A DNA stretch of 64,000 bases from Roseomonas aerilata DSM 19363. Its GTDB lineage: Bacteria; Pseudomonadota; Alphaproteobacteria; Acetobacterales; Acetobacteraceae. This document shows positions 34,049-42,275 of the stretch, one piece after another; within the stretch, counting starts at the first letter, position 1, and every line of letters begins with the position of its first letter. The translations under genes and the position numbers were made by a program. The notes below the pieces were generated by a model. It saw only the letters and a list, made by a program, of their open reading frames with translations, was not told where the DNA came from and searched no databases. Location of the stretch: NCBI RefSeq assembly GCF_000711725.1, contig NZ_JONP01000006.1:186001-250000 (forward strand), in the 5' to 3' direction.

Positions 34049-34204
34049 TCAGAGCGAGGTGTCGATCAAGCCAAGGATCAACACGATGACGGCAGCGAAG
34101 GCACCTGCGACAAAGCCGGCGGGCGCTCCCAACCCACGCCGGCGGGAGCCGATCCAGCCCCCGGCAAGTCCGAAGGCAAGAATTGGGGCGACGATCCCCA
34201 GCAT
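34049..34204 (-). CDS. Possible 51-residue two-helix membrane protein
   Basis: A short frame starting MLGIVAPILAFGLAGGWIG, then a basic turn (SRRRG) and a second hydrophobic helix (GFVAGAFAAVIVLILGLI). The helical-hairpin pattern with a positive loop looks like a true small membrane protein. It lies 53 bp downstream of the SDR gene on the same strand and could be the last gene of that operon. Codon bias cannot settle this at such a length. Confidence 0.45.
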   Translation of the reverse strand: MLGIVAPILAFGLAGGWIGSRRRGLGAPAGFVAGAFAAVIVLILGLIDTSL

Positions 34205-34257
34205 CGCGCCGGACTGTGTCCAGTCCGCCGGCACACGCCCAAAGTGATGGATGCTGC

Positions 34258-34953
34258 TCAGAGTCCCGCGCCGCCGTCCAGCGCGATGGCCTGCCCTGTG
34301 ACGTTCCTCGCGGCGGGGGAGAGGAGATAGGCGGCCATCTCCGCCACCTCCTCCGCCGCCGTGATGCGGCGGGTGGGGGTACCGGCGGCGGCCTGCTCGG
34401 CGGTCATGCCGAGTTCGCCCCAGCGCGCGCGCGCCATATCGGTATCCACCCAGCCCGGGCAGAGGGCGTTCACCGTGATGCCGCGCGGCGCCAGCCGCAG
34501 CGCGAGCGCCTTCATCAGCCCGATCACCCCGTGCTTGGCGGCGGAATAGGCCACCTGGTCCGGGACCGCGCGCAGGCCGAGCACGGAGGAGAGGAACACG
34601 ATCCGCCCCTCCCCGTCCGGCAGCATCGGAGCCGCGGCCTCGGCGCAGCGCCACGCGCCGTCGAGGTTGGAGGAGACAATCCGCCGCCAGTGCTCCTCGT
34701 CCGGTGCGGGCGGGTCGCCCCCGGCAGCACCGGCCGCCAGGATCACGGCGCCGAGCGGCCCGGCGGCCGCGAAGGCGTCCCGCACGGAAGCCGGATCGGT
34801 CACGTCGCAGGGAAGATAGCGGACGCCCTCGGGCAGCGGCCCCTCGGCGGGGCGGCGGGCGGCGGCGATGACGCTCTCGCCGCGGGAGGCGAGCAGCCGC
34901 GCGCAGGCGAGGCCGATCCCCCGCGTGCCGCCGGTGACGAGGACGGCGCTCAT
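34258..34953 (-). CDS. SDR-family oxidoreductase
   Basis: A 231-residue short-chain dehydrogenase/reductase. The cofactor motif TGGTRGIGLACARLLASRG is at residues 7-25, and Arg residues after the second strand (AAARRPAEG) favour NADP(H). The active site is SSVLG...YSAAKHG (Tyr and Lys near residue 150). The C-terminal VTGQAIALDGGAG is the usual SDR ending. The start overlaps the upstream SDR gene stop by 4 nt, so the two act in one operon, possibly on related substrates. The substrate is unknown. Confidence 0.9.
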   Translation of the reverse strand: MSAVLVTGGTRGIGLACARLLASRGESVIAAARRPAEGPLPEGVRYLPCDVTDPASVRDAFAAAGPLGAVILAAGAAGGDPPAPDEEHWRRIVSSNLDGAWRCAEAAAPMLPDGEGRIVFLSSVLGLRAVPDQVAYSAAKHGVIGLMKALALRLAPRGITVNALCPGWVDTDMARARWGELGMTAEQAAAGTPTRRITAAEEVAEMAAYLLSPAARNVTGQAIALDGGAGL

Positions 34954-35702
34954 GCCGCGGTCGTCCCGCCATCCACGGGCATGACGATCCCAGTGACGAA
35001 GCTCGCATGGTCGGACAGCAGGAAAGCGACCACCGCCGCGATCTCCCGCGGGTGGGCGAAGCGGCGCTGCGGCACGGCTTCGGTATAGACGGCATCGCTG
35101 GCTGGGCCGGACCGGTTGCGGGCAGCAAGGTCGGCGATCACCGCCCGCAGCATCGGCGTGTCCGTGCTGCCGGGCGCGATAGCGTTGAAGCGCACGCCCT
35201 GCGTCGCGAAGTCGAGGGCCGCCGAGCGCGTCATCTGCGCCAGCGCCGCCTTGGAGGCGCCATAGGCCGCCGAGGCCGGCTTGCCGATCAGCGCCTGGTC
35301 GGAGGCGATGTTCACCACCGCGCCGCCCCCCTTCAGCAGGTGCGGCAGCGCCGCCTGCATCACCGCGAAGGGCGCCAGCCAGTTCACCCGCATGATCCGC
35401 TCCGCCTCCGCGAGCGGGGTGTCGATGAGGGTGCCGATCATCGTGTCGCCGGCATTGTTCACCAGCAGGTCCAACCCGCCCATCCGCGCCGCGGCGGCCT
35501 CCACCGCGGGGGCGATGGATGCGATGTCGTGCAGGTCGTGCTCGGGCCGGTCCAGCCCCTCAACTACGACGCCCGAGGCCTCCAGCGCGGCGACGATGGC
35601 GCGGCCGATGCCGCCCCGGTGCCCGGTGACGAGGGCGCGCTTGCCGGCGAGCCCCGTCTGGTGGAGGTCGTGCATGGGATCGGGGGAGGCGCTCTTTTCC
35701 AT
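34950..35702 (-). CDS. SDR-family oxidoreductase
   Basis: A 250-residue short-chain dehydrogenase/reductase. The nucleotide motif TGHRGGIGRAIVAALEASG, an Asp in EGLDRPEHD suggesting NAD(H), the NNAGD motif, catalytic Ser in NIASDQ and YGASKAA (Tyr, Lys), and the ending VTGIVMPVDGG are visible. Several ATGs are possible: 35729, 35702 and 35675. I chose 35702 as a compromise, since residues before MHDLHQTG do not look conserved. Divergent from the deaminase gene; 4-nt overlap with the next SDR gene. Confidence 0.9.
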   Translation of the reverse strand: MEKSASPDPMHDLHQTGLAGKRALVTGHRGGIGRAIVAALEASGVVVEGLDRPEHDLHDIASIAPAVEAAAARMGGLDLLVNNAGDTMIGTLIDTPLAEAERIMRVNWLAPFAVMQAALPHLLKGGGAVVNIASDQALIGKPASAAYGASKAALAQMTRSAALDFATQGVRFNAIAPGSTDTPMLRAVIADLAARNRSGPASDAVYTEAVPQRRFAHPREIAAVVAFLLSDHASFVTGIVMPVDGGTTAA

Positions 35703-35776
35703 GCCGGTTCGATGGCACCGCATCCCCACCGGGGCAAGGGTGTTTCCCCGCCAGCGAGAGGCCAGGAGAGGGCGGC

Positions 35777-36256
35777 ATGGACGACGAGCGGGACCAAACC
35801 CTCATGCGCCGGGCACTGGCCCAGGCCGAGGCCGCCTTGACGAAGAGGCAGGCGCCCTTCGGCGCCGTGGTGGTCGATAGGTCCGGCGAGGTGCTGGGCG
35901 AGGGGCACAACACGGTCCGGGCCGACCGCGACCCCTCCGCCCACGGGGAGGTGGTGGCCATCCGCGCCGCGCTCCGCCGGCTGGAGAGCGGCAGGCTGCC
36001 GCCCGGAACAACGCTCTACACGAGCTGCGAGCCCTGCCTCATGTGCGCGGTGGTCATCGCGCAGCTCGGCATCGGCCGGGTGGTCTATGCCGCGCGCGGG
36101 ACGGATGTACCGGGGGCGAAGCGCCTGCTGGACGCCGACCTCTCCCAGGCCGCGCCCTGGGTGAACGCGGAGCCGGGCTGGACCCCGATCGAGCTGCGCG
36201 GCGACCTCCTGCGGGAGGAGGCGCTGCGGAGCCTGGCCGCCTTCGACTGGGGATAG
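35777..36256 (+). CDS. Nucleoside/tRNA-adenosine deaminase-like enzyme
   Basis: A 159-residue cytidine-deaminase-fold protein. The zinc site is complete: HGEVVAIRAAL (His ligand and catalytic Glu, near residue 55) and SCEPCLMC (two Cys ligands, near residue 87). APFGAVVVD is the usual first strand. It has HGE where TadA proteins mostly have HAE, and the context lacks translation genes, so a free-base or nucleoside deaminase (for example guanine deaminase-like) is as likely as TadA. Start ATG 35777 is preceded by GGAGAGGG. Confidence 0.85.
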   Translation: MDDERDQTLMRRALAQAEAALTKRQAPFGAVVVDRSGEVLGEGHNTVRADRDPSAHGEVVAIRAALRRLESGRLPPGTTLYTSCEPCLMCAVVIAQLGIGRVVYAARGTDVPGAKRLLDADLSQAAPWVNAEPGWTPIELRGDLLREEALRSLAAFDWG

Positions 36257-36305
36257 GGCGCCCCCTCTCGCGCGCGCGGCGTTCCGGCCCCATCTTGGGC
36301 GCCTC

Positions 36306-37082
36306 ATGGCCATCCCCCCCAGCATCCCCCGCGCGGCCCTCGTCACCGGGGGGGCGAAGCGGATCGGTCGCGCGATCGCCCTCGCCCTCGCCGAGGCCGG
36401 CTTCGACGTGGCGATCCACCACGGAAACAGCCTGGCCGAGGCCGAGGAGACGGCGGACGCCGTTCGCGCGCTCGGCCGCCGCGCCGTGACGCTGCGGGCT
36501 GACCTGGGGCGGGAGGCCGAGGTCGAATCGCTCGTCCCTGACGCCACCGCCGGCCTGGGCCCCATCGGGGTGCTCGTGAACAACGCCTCGCGCTTCGAGC
36601 GGGACGAGTGGGACACTGCCACCCGCGGGAGTTGGGACGCGCATCTCGAGCCCAACCTGCGCGCGCCCTTCGTGCTGACCCAGGCCATGGCCCTCGCCTT
36701 GCCCGAGGGCGCGGAGGGAGCCGTGGTGAACATGCTCGACCAGCGCGTGCTCTCCCTTACGCCCCATTTCGTAAGCTACACCGTCTCCAAGGCCGCGCTC
36801 TGGGCGCTGACGCAGTCGATGGCGCTCGCGCTCGCGCCGCGCGTGCGGGTGAACGGCATCGGGCCGGGCCCAACCATCGCCAGCAGCCGGCAGACGCCGG
36901 AGCAGTTCCAGGCGCAGTGCGAGAGCACGCCGCTGCAGCGCGGTTCGAGCCCCGAGGAAATGGGACAGGCGGTGATCGCCCTCCTTTCCCTCACCTCCAT
37001 GACGGGGGGGATGATCGCCCTCGACGGCGGGCAGCACTTGCAATGGTCGCCGGCCCGTTCGACCGAGGGGATCGAGGAATGA
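36306..37082 (+). CDS. Pteridine-reductase-like SDR (FolM type)
   Basis: A 258-residue SDR whose nucleotide motif is TGGAKRIGRAIALALAEAG. The TGx3RxG form marks pteridine reductases (PTR1/FolM) and NADPH use. NNASRFERD, the YTVSKAALWAL active site and GGMIALDGGQHL follow. Its stop overlaps the folB start by 4 nt, which strongly supports a role in reducing dihydropterin or dihydrofolate. No dedicated folA is visible here. The Ser/Asp of the catalytic set appears as NMLDQRV rather than the usual Ser-containing strand, as in several PTR1/FolM proteins. Confidence 0.85.
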   Translation: MAIPPSIPRAALVTGGAKRIGRAIALALAEAGFDVAIHHGNSLAEAEETADAVRALGRRAVTLRADLGREAEVESLVPDATAGLGPIGVLVNNASRFERDEWDTATRGSWDAHLEPNLRAPFVLTQAMALALPEGAEGAVVNMLDQRVLSLTPHFVSYTVSKAALWALTQSMALALAPRVRVNGIGPGPTIASSRQTPEQFQAQCESTPLQRGSSPEEMGQAVIALLSLTSMTGGMIALDGGQHLQWSPARSTEGIEE

Positions 37083-37474
37083 TTTCTTATATCCCCGATG
37101 CAAACGCCCGGCTGCGTCGCGTCTTCGTGCGGGAACTGACCGTCCAGGCGCGGCTCGGCGTCTATCCGCGGGAGGAGGCGGCGCCCCAGCGAGTGGTCAT
37201 CGGGATCGAGCTTCTGGTTGCTGACGACGCCGCGCCGGCGGGCATCGGGCCCGACCGGCTGGAGCGCGTGGTGGACTACGCGGCCGTTACGGAGCGCGCC
37301 CGCGCCGTGGCGACAACCGGCCACACGCGGCTCGCGGAGACCCTTGCGGAGCGGATCGCGATGGCTTGCCTGGAGGACACGCGGGTGGAATCCGCTCGCG
37401 TGACGGTGGAGAAGCCGGACATCCTGCCCCATGTCGGGGCGGTGGGCGTGAGCGTTGAGCGGCGCCGGGCCTGA
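37079..37474 (+). CDS. folB: Dihydroneopterin aldolase
   Basis: A 131-residue enzyme that cleaves dihydroneopterin to 6-hydroxymethyl-dihydropterin in folate synthesis. VRELTVQARLGVYPREEAAPQRVVIGIEL is the conserved N-terminal part with the substrate Glu; VVDYAAVTERARA and the TLAERIAMACL helix match FolB; ESARVTVEKPDI carries the catalytic Lys. Coupled by overlap to the FolM-like gene upstream. Confidence 0.94.
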   Translation: MISYIPDANARLRRVFVRELTVQARLGVYPREEAAPQRVVIGIELLVADDAAPAGIGPDRLERVVDYAAVTERARAVATTGHTRLAETLAERIAMACLEDTRVESARVTVEKPDILPHVGAVGVSVERRRA

Positions 37475-37798
37475 CCCCCTCGCCGGGCGTTTCATCACCA
37501 TCTTGTCAACGCCCTCCTCGCGATTTGAGAAAAATAATCCCCCGCCGACGAGAACAGGACGCGCCTCTGGCTTACCGGCGACCGAAGGCTAATGTGAACG
37601 AAGCATGAATTCGCGAGATGATGGTAAATCACTACAGAACAAGCACTTAGCCTACTGCCCAAGAAATAGGCAGGCGCGTTGCGAGCCTTTGTGGACGGGG
37701 CTTCGACGCATTGTCGGGCGCATCTCTCCACAAGCTTATCCACAGCTTCGGGGGACAACCGGCGGACACGCCGTGGAAACCCAACGGAAACAAGCCTG
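37475..37798. other. 324-bp non-coding, relatively AT-rich region with DnaA-box-like sites
   Basis: No gene is supported. The region is visibly less GC-rich than its surroundings (GAGAAAAATAAT near 37530, ATGATGGTAAATCACTAC near 37617). It contains an exact DnaA box TTATCCACA at 37736-37744, a two-mismatch copy CTCTCCACA at 37724-37732 and a TTTGTGGAC core near 37688. It must also carry the promoter for uvrC. A minor origin-like or DnaA-regulated element is possible; a full replication origin is not shown. Confidence 0.5.
37736..37744 (+). promoter_or_regulatory. Consensus DnaA box
   Basis: TTATCCACA is the perfect 9-mer. It lies 54 bp before the uvrC ATG with partial boxes on its left. One exact 9-mer could also arise by chance. 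Confidence 0.5.
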
Positions 37799-40072
37799 AT
37801 GGCCTTCTCCAACGAGCAGACCACCCCCCTCGCCCCCATGGAGGGGCGCGCGGTGATCGAGACGGCGCTCGCGACCCTCCCCTTCTCGCCGGGTGTCTAC
37901 CGGATGCTCGATGCGAAGGGGGACGCCCTCTATGTCGGGAAGGCGCGCAGCCTGAAGAAGCGCGTCTACGCCTATACCCAGGTCCATAAGCTGCCGGACC
38001 GGCTCAAGCGCATGGTCTTCGAGACCCGGCACCTGGAGGTGATCACCACCGCCTCCGAGGCCGAGGCGCTGCTGCTGGAGGCCAACCTGATCAAGCGGCT
38101 GCGGCCGCGCTACAACATCGTCCTGCGCGACGACAAGTCGTACCCGTGGCTGGTGATCACGGAAGATCATCCTTATCCGCAGATCACGAAGCACCGCGGC
38201 GAGCGTCGCAAGGGCGCCTCCTACTGGGGGCCCTTCGCCAGCGCCTGGGCGGTGAACCAGACCCTCACCGCCCTTCAGCGCGTCTTCCTGCTGCGCTCCT
38301 GCCGGGACACGGTGTTCGACAGCCGCTCCCGCCCCTGCCTGCTCCACCAGATCCGCCGCTGCTCCGCTCCCTGCGTCGAGCGCGTCTCGAAGGAGGAGTA
38401 TGGGGAGCTGGTGCGGGAGGCCGTGCAGTTCCTCTCGGGCGAGACGCCCTCCATCCAGAAGCGCCTGGCGAAGGAGATGGAGGAGGCGGCCGAGCGGCTT
38501 GAGTTCGAGCGCGCGGCGGCCATCCGGGACCGCATCCGGGGCCTGACCCATGTCCAGGGGCGCGACCGCATCAACATGGAGAACGTGGGCGACGCCGACG
38601 TCGTCGCGCTGCACATGGCCGCCGGCCAGGCCTGCGTGCAGGTCTTCTTCTTCCGCGGCGGGCGCAACAATGGCAACCGGCCCTTCTTCCTCTCGGGGAT
38701 GCGGGCGGATGCGGAGCCGGCGGAGGTGATCACGGCCTTCCTCGGCCAGCTCTACGACGACCTGCCGCCGCCGCCGCTCGTCCTCGTCTCCCACGAGTTG
38801 CCCGAGGCAGCGCTGATCGCCGAGGCCCTGGCCCTGCGCTCGGACCGAAAGGTCGAAGTCCACCACCCCAAGCGCGGCGACAAGCGCTCGGCGGTGGAGC
38901 ACGCCCAGACGAACGCGCGGGAAGCCCTGGAGCGCAAGCTGGCCGAGGGCGCGGCCCAGGGCGAGCTGCTGGAGGGGGTGGCGAAGGTCTTCGACCTGCC
39001 CTCCACGCCCGAGCGGATCGAGATCTACGACAACAGCCACATTCAGGGCACGAACGCCTATGGCGTGATGGTCGTGGCGGGACCGGCGGGCTTCCTGAAG
39101 AACGCTTACCGCAAGTTCTCCATCCGCGGCGAAGGCGCCGGGGCGCCCAAAGCCAAGCGCGGCAAGGCAGAGGGCGCGGACCGAGGGCCCGCGCCCGCCG
39201 ACGCCTCTGGCGTGGAGCCGCTTGCCGGGGAGGATGTGGAGGTGCTGGCGCATGACGCCGCGGGCCGCGCCGGGCCCGCCACGACAGACCCCGCCCGCCT
39301 GGCGGGTGCTCCCCGCGGCGGAGGAGCTGGCGCTCCCCGCGGCGGAGGAGCTGGCGCTCCCCGCGGGGGGGACGACTTCGCGATGATGCGGGAGGTCTTC
39401 GAGCGCCGCTTCGGCCGCGCCCTGAAGGAGGACCCGGAGCGCGAGAGCGGCACCTGGCCGGACCTGGTGCTGATCGACGGCGGCATCGGCCAGCTCAGCG
39501 CCGCCCGCGACATCCTGACCGAGATGGGGGTGCACGACATCCCGCTCGTCGCTGTCGCCAAGGGGCCGGACCGGGATGCCGGGCGGGAATGGTTCCACCG
39601 CACGGGGGCGGAGCCCATCCAGCTCCCCCCGCGCGACCCCGTCCTCTACTACCTTCAGCGCCTGCGGGACGAGGCGCACCGCTTCGCCATCACCACCCAC
39701 CGGGCCGGCCGGTCCAAGTCCCTCATCAAGAGCGAGCTGGACGAGATCCCGGGCGTCGGCACCGCCATCAAGCGGGCGCTGCTGAACCATTTCGGCTCCG
39801 CGCGGGGCGTCCGGAACGCGGCGCTGGAAGATCTGCAGAACAGCCCGGGGATCGGCCCGGCGGTGGCGAAGCGGATCTACGAGCACTTCCACCCCGGCAC
39901 CACCGGCCCGGTGGAGGCGCCGAAGCCGCGCGGGCGGGCGAGGAAGGCCGCGTCCGTGGCGGTCCTCGCCGAGGCGCCGGAAGCGGCCCCAAGGGACGGC
40001 GTGGCGGAGGATGGGGCGGAGCCGCCCCCTCCCCCGGCATCGGACGCGCTGGGGCACGAGGCGGAAGGATGA
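37799..40072 (+). CDS. uvrC: Excinuclease ABC subunit C, with an internal insertion
   Basis: A 757-residue subunit that makes both incisions in nucleotide excision repair. The GIY-YIG domain (about residues 20-110) has [25 protein letters not shown]; Cys residues [16 protein letters not shown] follow near 185; a UVR domain lies near 215-250; the RNase H-like nuclease has [16 protein letters not shown] (near 415) and [11 protein letters not shown]; a tandem helix-hairpin-helix ends the fold ([12 protein letters not shown] and [12 protein letters not shown]). Residues 445-524 are an extra low-complexity block inside the nuclease domain, before [15 protein letters not shown] ~60-residue acidic/Pro tail follows. 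ATG 37799 fits the conserved N-terminus. Confidence 0.96.
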   Translation: MAFSNEQTTPLAPMEGRAVIETALATLPFSPGVYRMLDAKGDALYVGKARSLKKRVYAYTQVHKLPDRLKRMVFETRHLEVITTASEAEALLLEANLIKRLRPRYNIVLRDDKSYPWLVITEDHPYPQITKHRGERRKGASYWGPFASAWAVNQTLTALQRVFLLRSCRDTVFDSRSRPCLLHQIRRCSAPCVERVSKEEYGELVREAVQFLSGETPSIQKRLAKEMEEAAERLEFERAAAIRDRIRGLTHVQGRDRINMENVGDADVVALHMAAGQACVQVFFFRGGRNNGNRPFFLSGMRADAEPAEVITAFLGQLYDDLPPPPLVLVSHELPEAALIAEALALRSDRKVEVHHPKRGDKRSAVEHAQTNAREALERKLAEGAAQGELLEGVAKVFDLPSTPERIEIYDNSHIQGTNAYGVMVVAGPAGFLKNAYRKFSIRGEGAGAPKAKRGKAEGADRGPAPADASGVEPLAGEDVEVLAHDAAGRAGPATTDPARLAGAPRGGGAGAPRGGGAGAPRGGDDFAMMREVFERRFGRALKEDPERESGTWPDLVLIDGGIGQLSAARDILTEMGVHDIPLVAVAKGPDRDAGREWFHRTGAEPIQLPPRDPVLYYLQRLRDEAHRFAITTHRAGRSKSLIKSELDEIPGVGTAIKRALLNHFGSARGVRNAALEDLQNSPGIGPAVAKRIYEHFHPGTTGPVEAPKPRGRARKAASVAVLAEAPEAAPRDGVAEDGAEPPPPPASDALGHEAEG
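39308..39370 (+). repeat. 24-bp tandem repeat inside uvrC
   Basis: Two exact 24-bp units (39308-39331 and 39332-39355) and a partial third (39356-39370), each beginning GCTCCCCGCGGCGGAGGAGC. The unit is in frame and encodes the eight-residue repeat GAPRGGGA. It forms the end of the insertion in the UvrC nuclease domain and probably varies in copy number between strains. Confidence 0.9.
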
Positions 40073-40132
40073 GTCCGCCCCGCGTTCCCCGCGGCGCCTT
40101 TCTGGGCTAGGGGTGCCGGCAAGGAGTCGCGT

Positions 40133-40753
40133 ATGCCCACCGACCTGCCGAACCTGCTGACGCTGTCCCGCATCGCGGCCATCCCGCTTCTGGTGGCATT
40201 GATGTTCCTGGGTACCCCGCTCGGCGACATCCTCTCCTGCGCCGTCTTCTCGGCCGCGGCCGTGACCGACTATTTCGACGGCAAGATCGCGCGGGAGAGG
40301 AAGACCTTCAGCGCCTTCGGCCGCATGCTGGACCCCATCGCGGACAAGCTGCTGGTGGGCGCGGCGCTGATGCTGCTGGCGGGGCTCGGCCGCCTCTCGC
40401 TGCTGGGGCTGCTGCCCGCCATCGTCATCATGCTGCGCGAGATCCTCGTCTCCGGCCTTCGGGAATACCTCGCGGGGCTGCGGGTCGGACTGCCGGTCAC
40501 GCGGCTGGCGAAGTGGAAGACCGGGTTCCAGATGGGCTCCATCGGCACCATCGTGGCGGGGGACAGCGGCGCCTCGGCCATCGGCCTTGGCTTCCTGCCG
40601 GTCTCCTGGCTGGGTGAGGCGGGGCTCTGGGTCGCGGCCGGGCTCACGCTCTGGACGGGGTGGGACTACATGACCGCCGGCATGCGCCACGCGGCCGCCG
40701 AGGACCTGGCCCAGGCCACCAGGGGCGCGCGGCCCGGTGGAACCACTCGGTAA
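40133..40753 (+). CDS. pgsA: CDP-diacylglycerol-glycerol-3-phosphate 3-phosphatidyltransferase
   Basis: A 206-residue inner-membrane enzyme making phosphatidylglycerol phosphate. The CDP-alcohol phosphotransferase motif is complete: DYFDGKIARERKTFSAFGRM with LDPIADK, giving DGx2ARx8Gx3Dx3D. The N-terminal NLPNLLTLSRIAAIP is the standard PgsA start, and four to five hydrophobic helices follow. It lies 60 bp after uvrC, the conserved uvrC-pgsA order. Confidence 0.95.
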   Translation: MPTDLPNLLTLSRIAAIPLLVALMFLGTPLGDILSCAVFSAAAVTDYFDGKIARERKTFSAFGRMLDPIADKLLVGAALMLLAGLGRLSLLGLLPAIVIMLREILVSGLREYLAGLRVGLPVTRLAKWKTGFQMGSIGTIVAGDSGASAIGLGFLPVSWLGEAGLWVAAGLTLWTGWDYMTAGMRHAAAEDLAQATRGARPGGTTR

Positions 40754-40870
40754 CATTGGGGCGGGTGGCGGGGAGTCGCCGTGGCGCGCATCCTGCCTGG
40801 CAAGCCCACACTATACTCGTTGCGAATCAGGACGGCCCGGGACGCCGGGCGGATCGGAAGAGGATCTAGG

Positions 40871-41572
40871 ATGCATCGCCACCGCCCGACGGCCGCTGGG
40901 CCCTTCCGCCGCGCCGGCCTGCCGCTGGCGCTCCTGCCTGCGCTCGTCCTGGCGGCCTGCGCGCCCGAGATCGACTGGGCGCCCTTCGGCCGCACCGACC
41001 CGATCGGCGCGCCGGACAGCCTGACGGTGCGCCGCGTGATGGGCGCGCCCGAGAGCGTGCCACCGCTGCTGGCCGAGGGCGGCGATGTCTGGCCGGCGCA
41101 GGAGGCGCCGCGCGCCACCCTGCAGAACCCCGACGCGGTCTCTGACCAGGGCCAGCAGCCCTCCCCCATCCTGGAACGGGCACGCGAGCGCGGGGCACCC
41201 CCGTCGCCGCCGCGCCTGCAGAGCGAGCAGCCCGGCAACGGCGCCCCCCCTGAAGCCGCGCCAAACCCGCGCGCACCGGCGCCGGGCACCCGCCGCCGCG
41301 GCAGCTCGGCCGAGGCGCTGCCGCCGCTCGACCCCGTGCCCGTGCCTCGCGAGGGCGTGCCGCGCGGCGAGCCGCCGACTCCGCCCGCGCGCTTCGGCGG
41401 CAACCGCATCGTGCCGGTGCCGGGTGGCCCGCCCGCCACCATCACCGGGCCGACGGGCGGGATCACGACCTACACGCAGCCGGGCGGCGGCAGCGGCACG
41501 GCCATCCAGCAGCCCGGCTCCACCACCCTGTTCGGGCCCACGGGCGGCGTGCAGGTGGTGCCGACGCCCTGA
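40871..41572 (+). CDS. Proline-rich lipoprotein, unknown function
   Basis: A 233-residue protein starting MHRHRPTAAGPF. The signal sequence ends in a lipobox (LVLAAC) near residue 30, so it should be lipid-anchored. A more ordered part follows (SLTVRRVMGAPESVPPLLAEGGDVWP, about 48-75), then a long Pro/Arg/Gly-rich disordered stretch, and a C-terminal block with repeated ITGPTGGI- and LFGPTGGV-like turns. ATG 40871 is preferred over 40781 because it gives a correct lipoprotein signal and has AGGATCTAGG upstream. The stop overlaps the moaD start by 1 nt. No family recognised. Confidence 0.7.
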   Translation: MHRHRPTAAGPFRRAGLPLALLPALVLAACAPEIDWAPFGRTDPIGAPDSLTVRRVMGAPESVPPLLAEGGDVWPAQEAPRATLQNPDAVSDQGQQPSPILERARERGAPPSPPRLQSEQPGNGAPPEAAPNPRAPAPGTRRRGSSAEALPPLDPVPVPREGVPRGEPPTPPARFGGNRIVPVPGGPPATITGPTGGITTYTQPGGGSGTAIQQPGSTTLFGPTGGVQVVPTP

Positions 41573-41823
41573 TGCGCGTCCTCTACTTCGCCTGGCTGCG
41601 CCAGCGGGCCGGCATCGGGGAGGAGGAGGTCTCCCCCCCGGCCGAGGTCACCGATGTCGGCGGGCTGATGCGCTGGCTCGCCGCCCGGTCCGCCGGGCAC
41701 GCCTCCGCCTTCGCGGACCCGGCGCAGGTGCGCTGCGCCGTTAACCAGGAGTTCTGCGGCCCCGACCACCCGGTTTCTGCCGGCGACGAGGTGGCGTTCT
41801 TCCCGCCGGTGACGGGGGGATGA
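41572..41823 (+). CDS. moaD: Molybdopterin synthase sulfur-carrier subunit
   Basis: An 83-residue ubiquitin-fold protein that carries the thiocarboxylate sulfur for molybdopterin synthesis. The C-terminal FFPPVTGG ends in the essential Gly-Gly. LYFAWLRQRAGIGEEEV is a typical MoaD first strand and helix. 1-nt overlap with the lipoprotein gene and 4-nt overlap with moaE. Confidence 0.94.
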   Translation: MRVLYFAWLRQRAGIGEEEVSPPAEVTDVGGLMRWLAARSAGHASAFADPAQVRCAVNQEFCGPDHPVSAGDEVAFFPPVTGG

Positions 41824-42275
41824 CCGTGGAGCCCACCATTCGCGTGCAGGAAGCCAGCTTCGACCTCGCGGGGGAGACGGCGGCGCTCTCGGCCGGGCGC
41901 ACCGATGTCGGGGGAATCGCGAGCTTCGTCGGCCTCTGCCGGGCCGATGACGGGTTGCAGGCCCTGATCCTGGAGCACTATCCGGGCATGACCGAGCGCG
42001 CCATCGCGGGGATCGCGGCCCAGGCGGCGGCGCGCTGGCCGCTCACGGGCTGCACCGTGATCCATCGCGTCGGCCGTATCCTGCCCGGCGAGGGCATCGT
42101 GCTCGTGCTCGCCGCCAGCCGCCACCGGACGGCGGCGCTGGAGGCCTGCGCCTTCCTCATCGACTGGCTGAAGACCGGCGCCCCCTTCTGGAAGCGCGAG
42201 GAATTCGCCGACGGCGCCGAGCGCTGGGTGGCGTCCCGGCAGGAGGACGAGGCGCGCGCCAAGGGCTGGGGGTGA
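41820..42275 (+). CDS. moaE: Molybdopterin synthase catalytic subunit
   Basis: A 151-residue partner of MoaD that converts precursor Z (cPMP) to molybdopterin. VGGIASFVGLCR, LEHYPGMTERAI, VIHRVGRILPGE and the catalytic-Lys segment FWKREEFADGAERW are conserved. It supplies the cofactor needed, for example, by the formate dehydrogenase at the right end of this window. 4-nt overlaps on both sides. Confidence 0.96.
   Translation: MTVEPTIRVQEASFDLAGETAALSAGRTDVGGIASFVGLCRADDGLQALILEHYPGMTERAIAGIAAQAAARWPLTGCTVIHRVGRILPGEGIVLVLAASRHRTAALEACAFLIDWLKTGAPFWKREEFADGAERWVASRQEDEARAKGWG

Noticed and set aside
37475-37798. Chromosomal replication origin
   Set aside because: One exact and two partial DnaA boxes are too few, and no dnaA, hemE, dnaN or par genes are near. 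Kept only as a DnaA-box cluster.
37495-37839. A 114-codon minus-strand frame in the gap before uvrC
   Set aside because: No RBS or domain, it overlaps the uvrC start, and the region carries DnaA-box-like regulatory motifs instead.
39308-39370. CRISPR-like repeat
   Set aside because: The units are directly tandem with no spacers, in frame within uvrC, and encode GAPRGGGA.
37736-40756. A 1006-codon minus-strand open frame opposite uvrC and pgsA
   Set aside because: It lacks any domain and mirrors the strong codon bias of uvrC, which has its GIY-YIG and HhH motifs intact.
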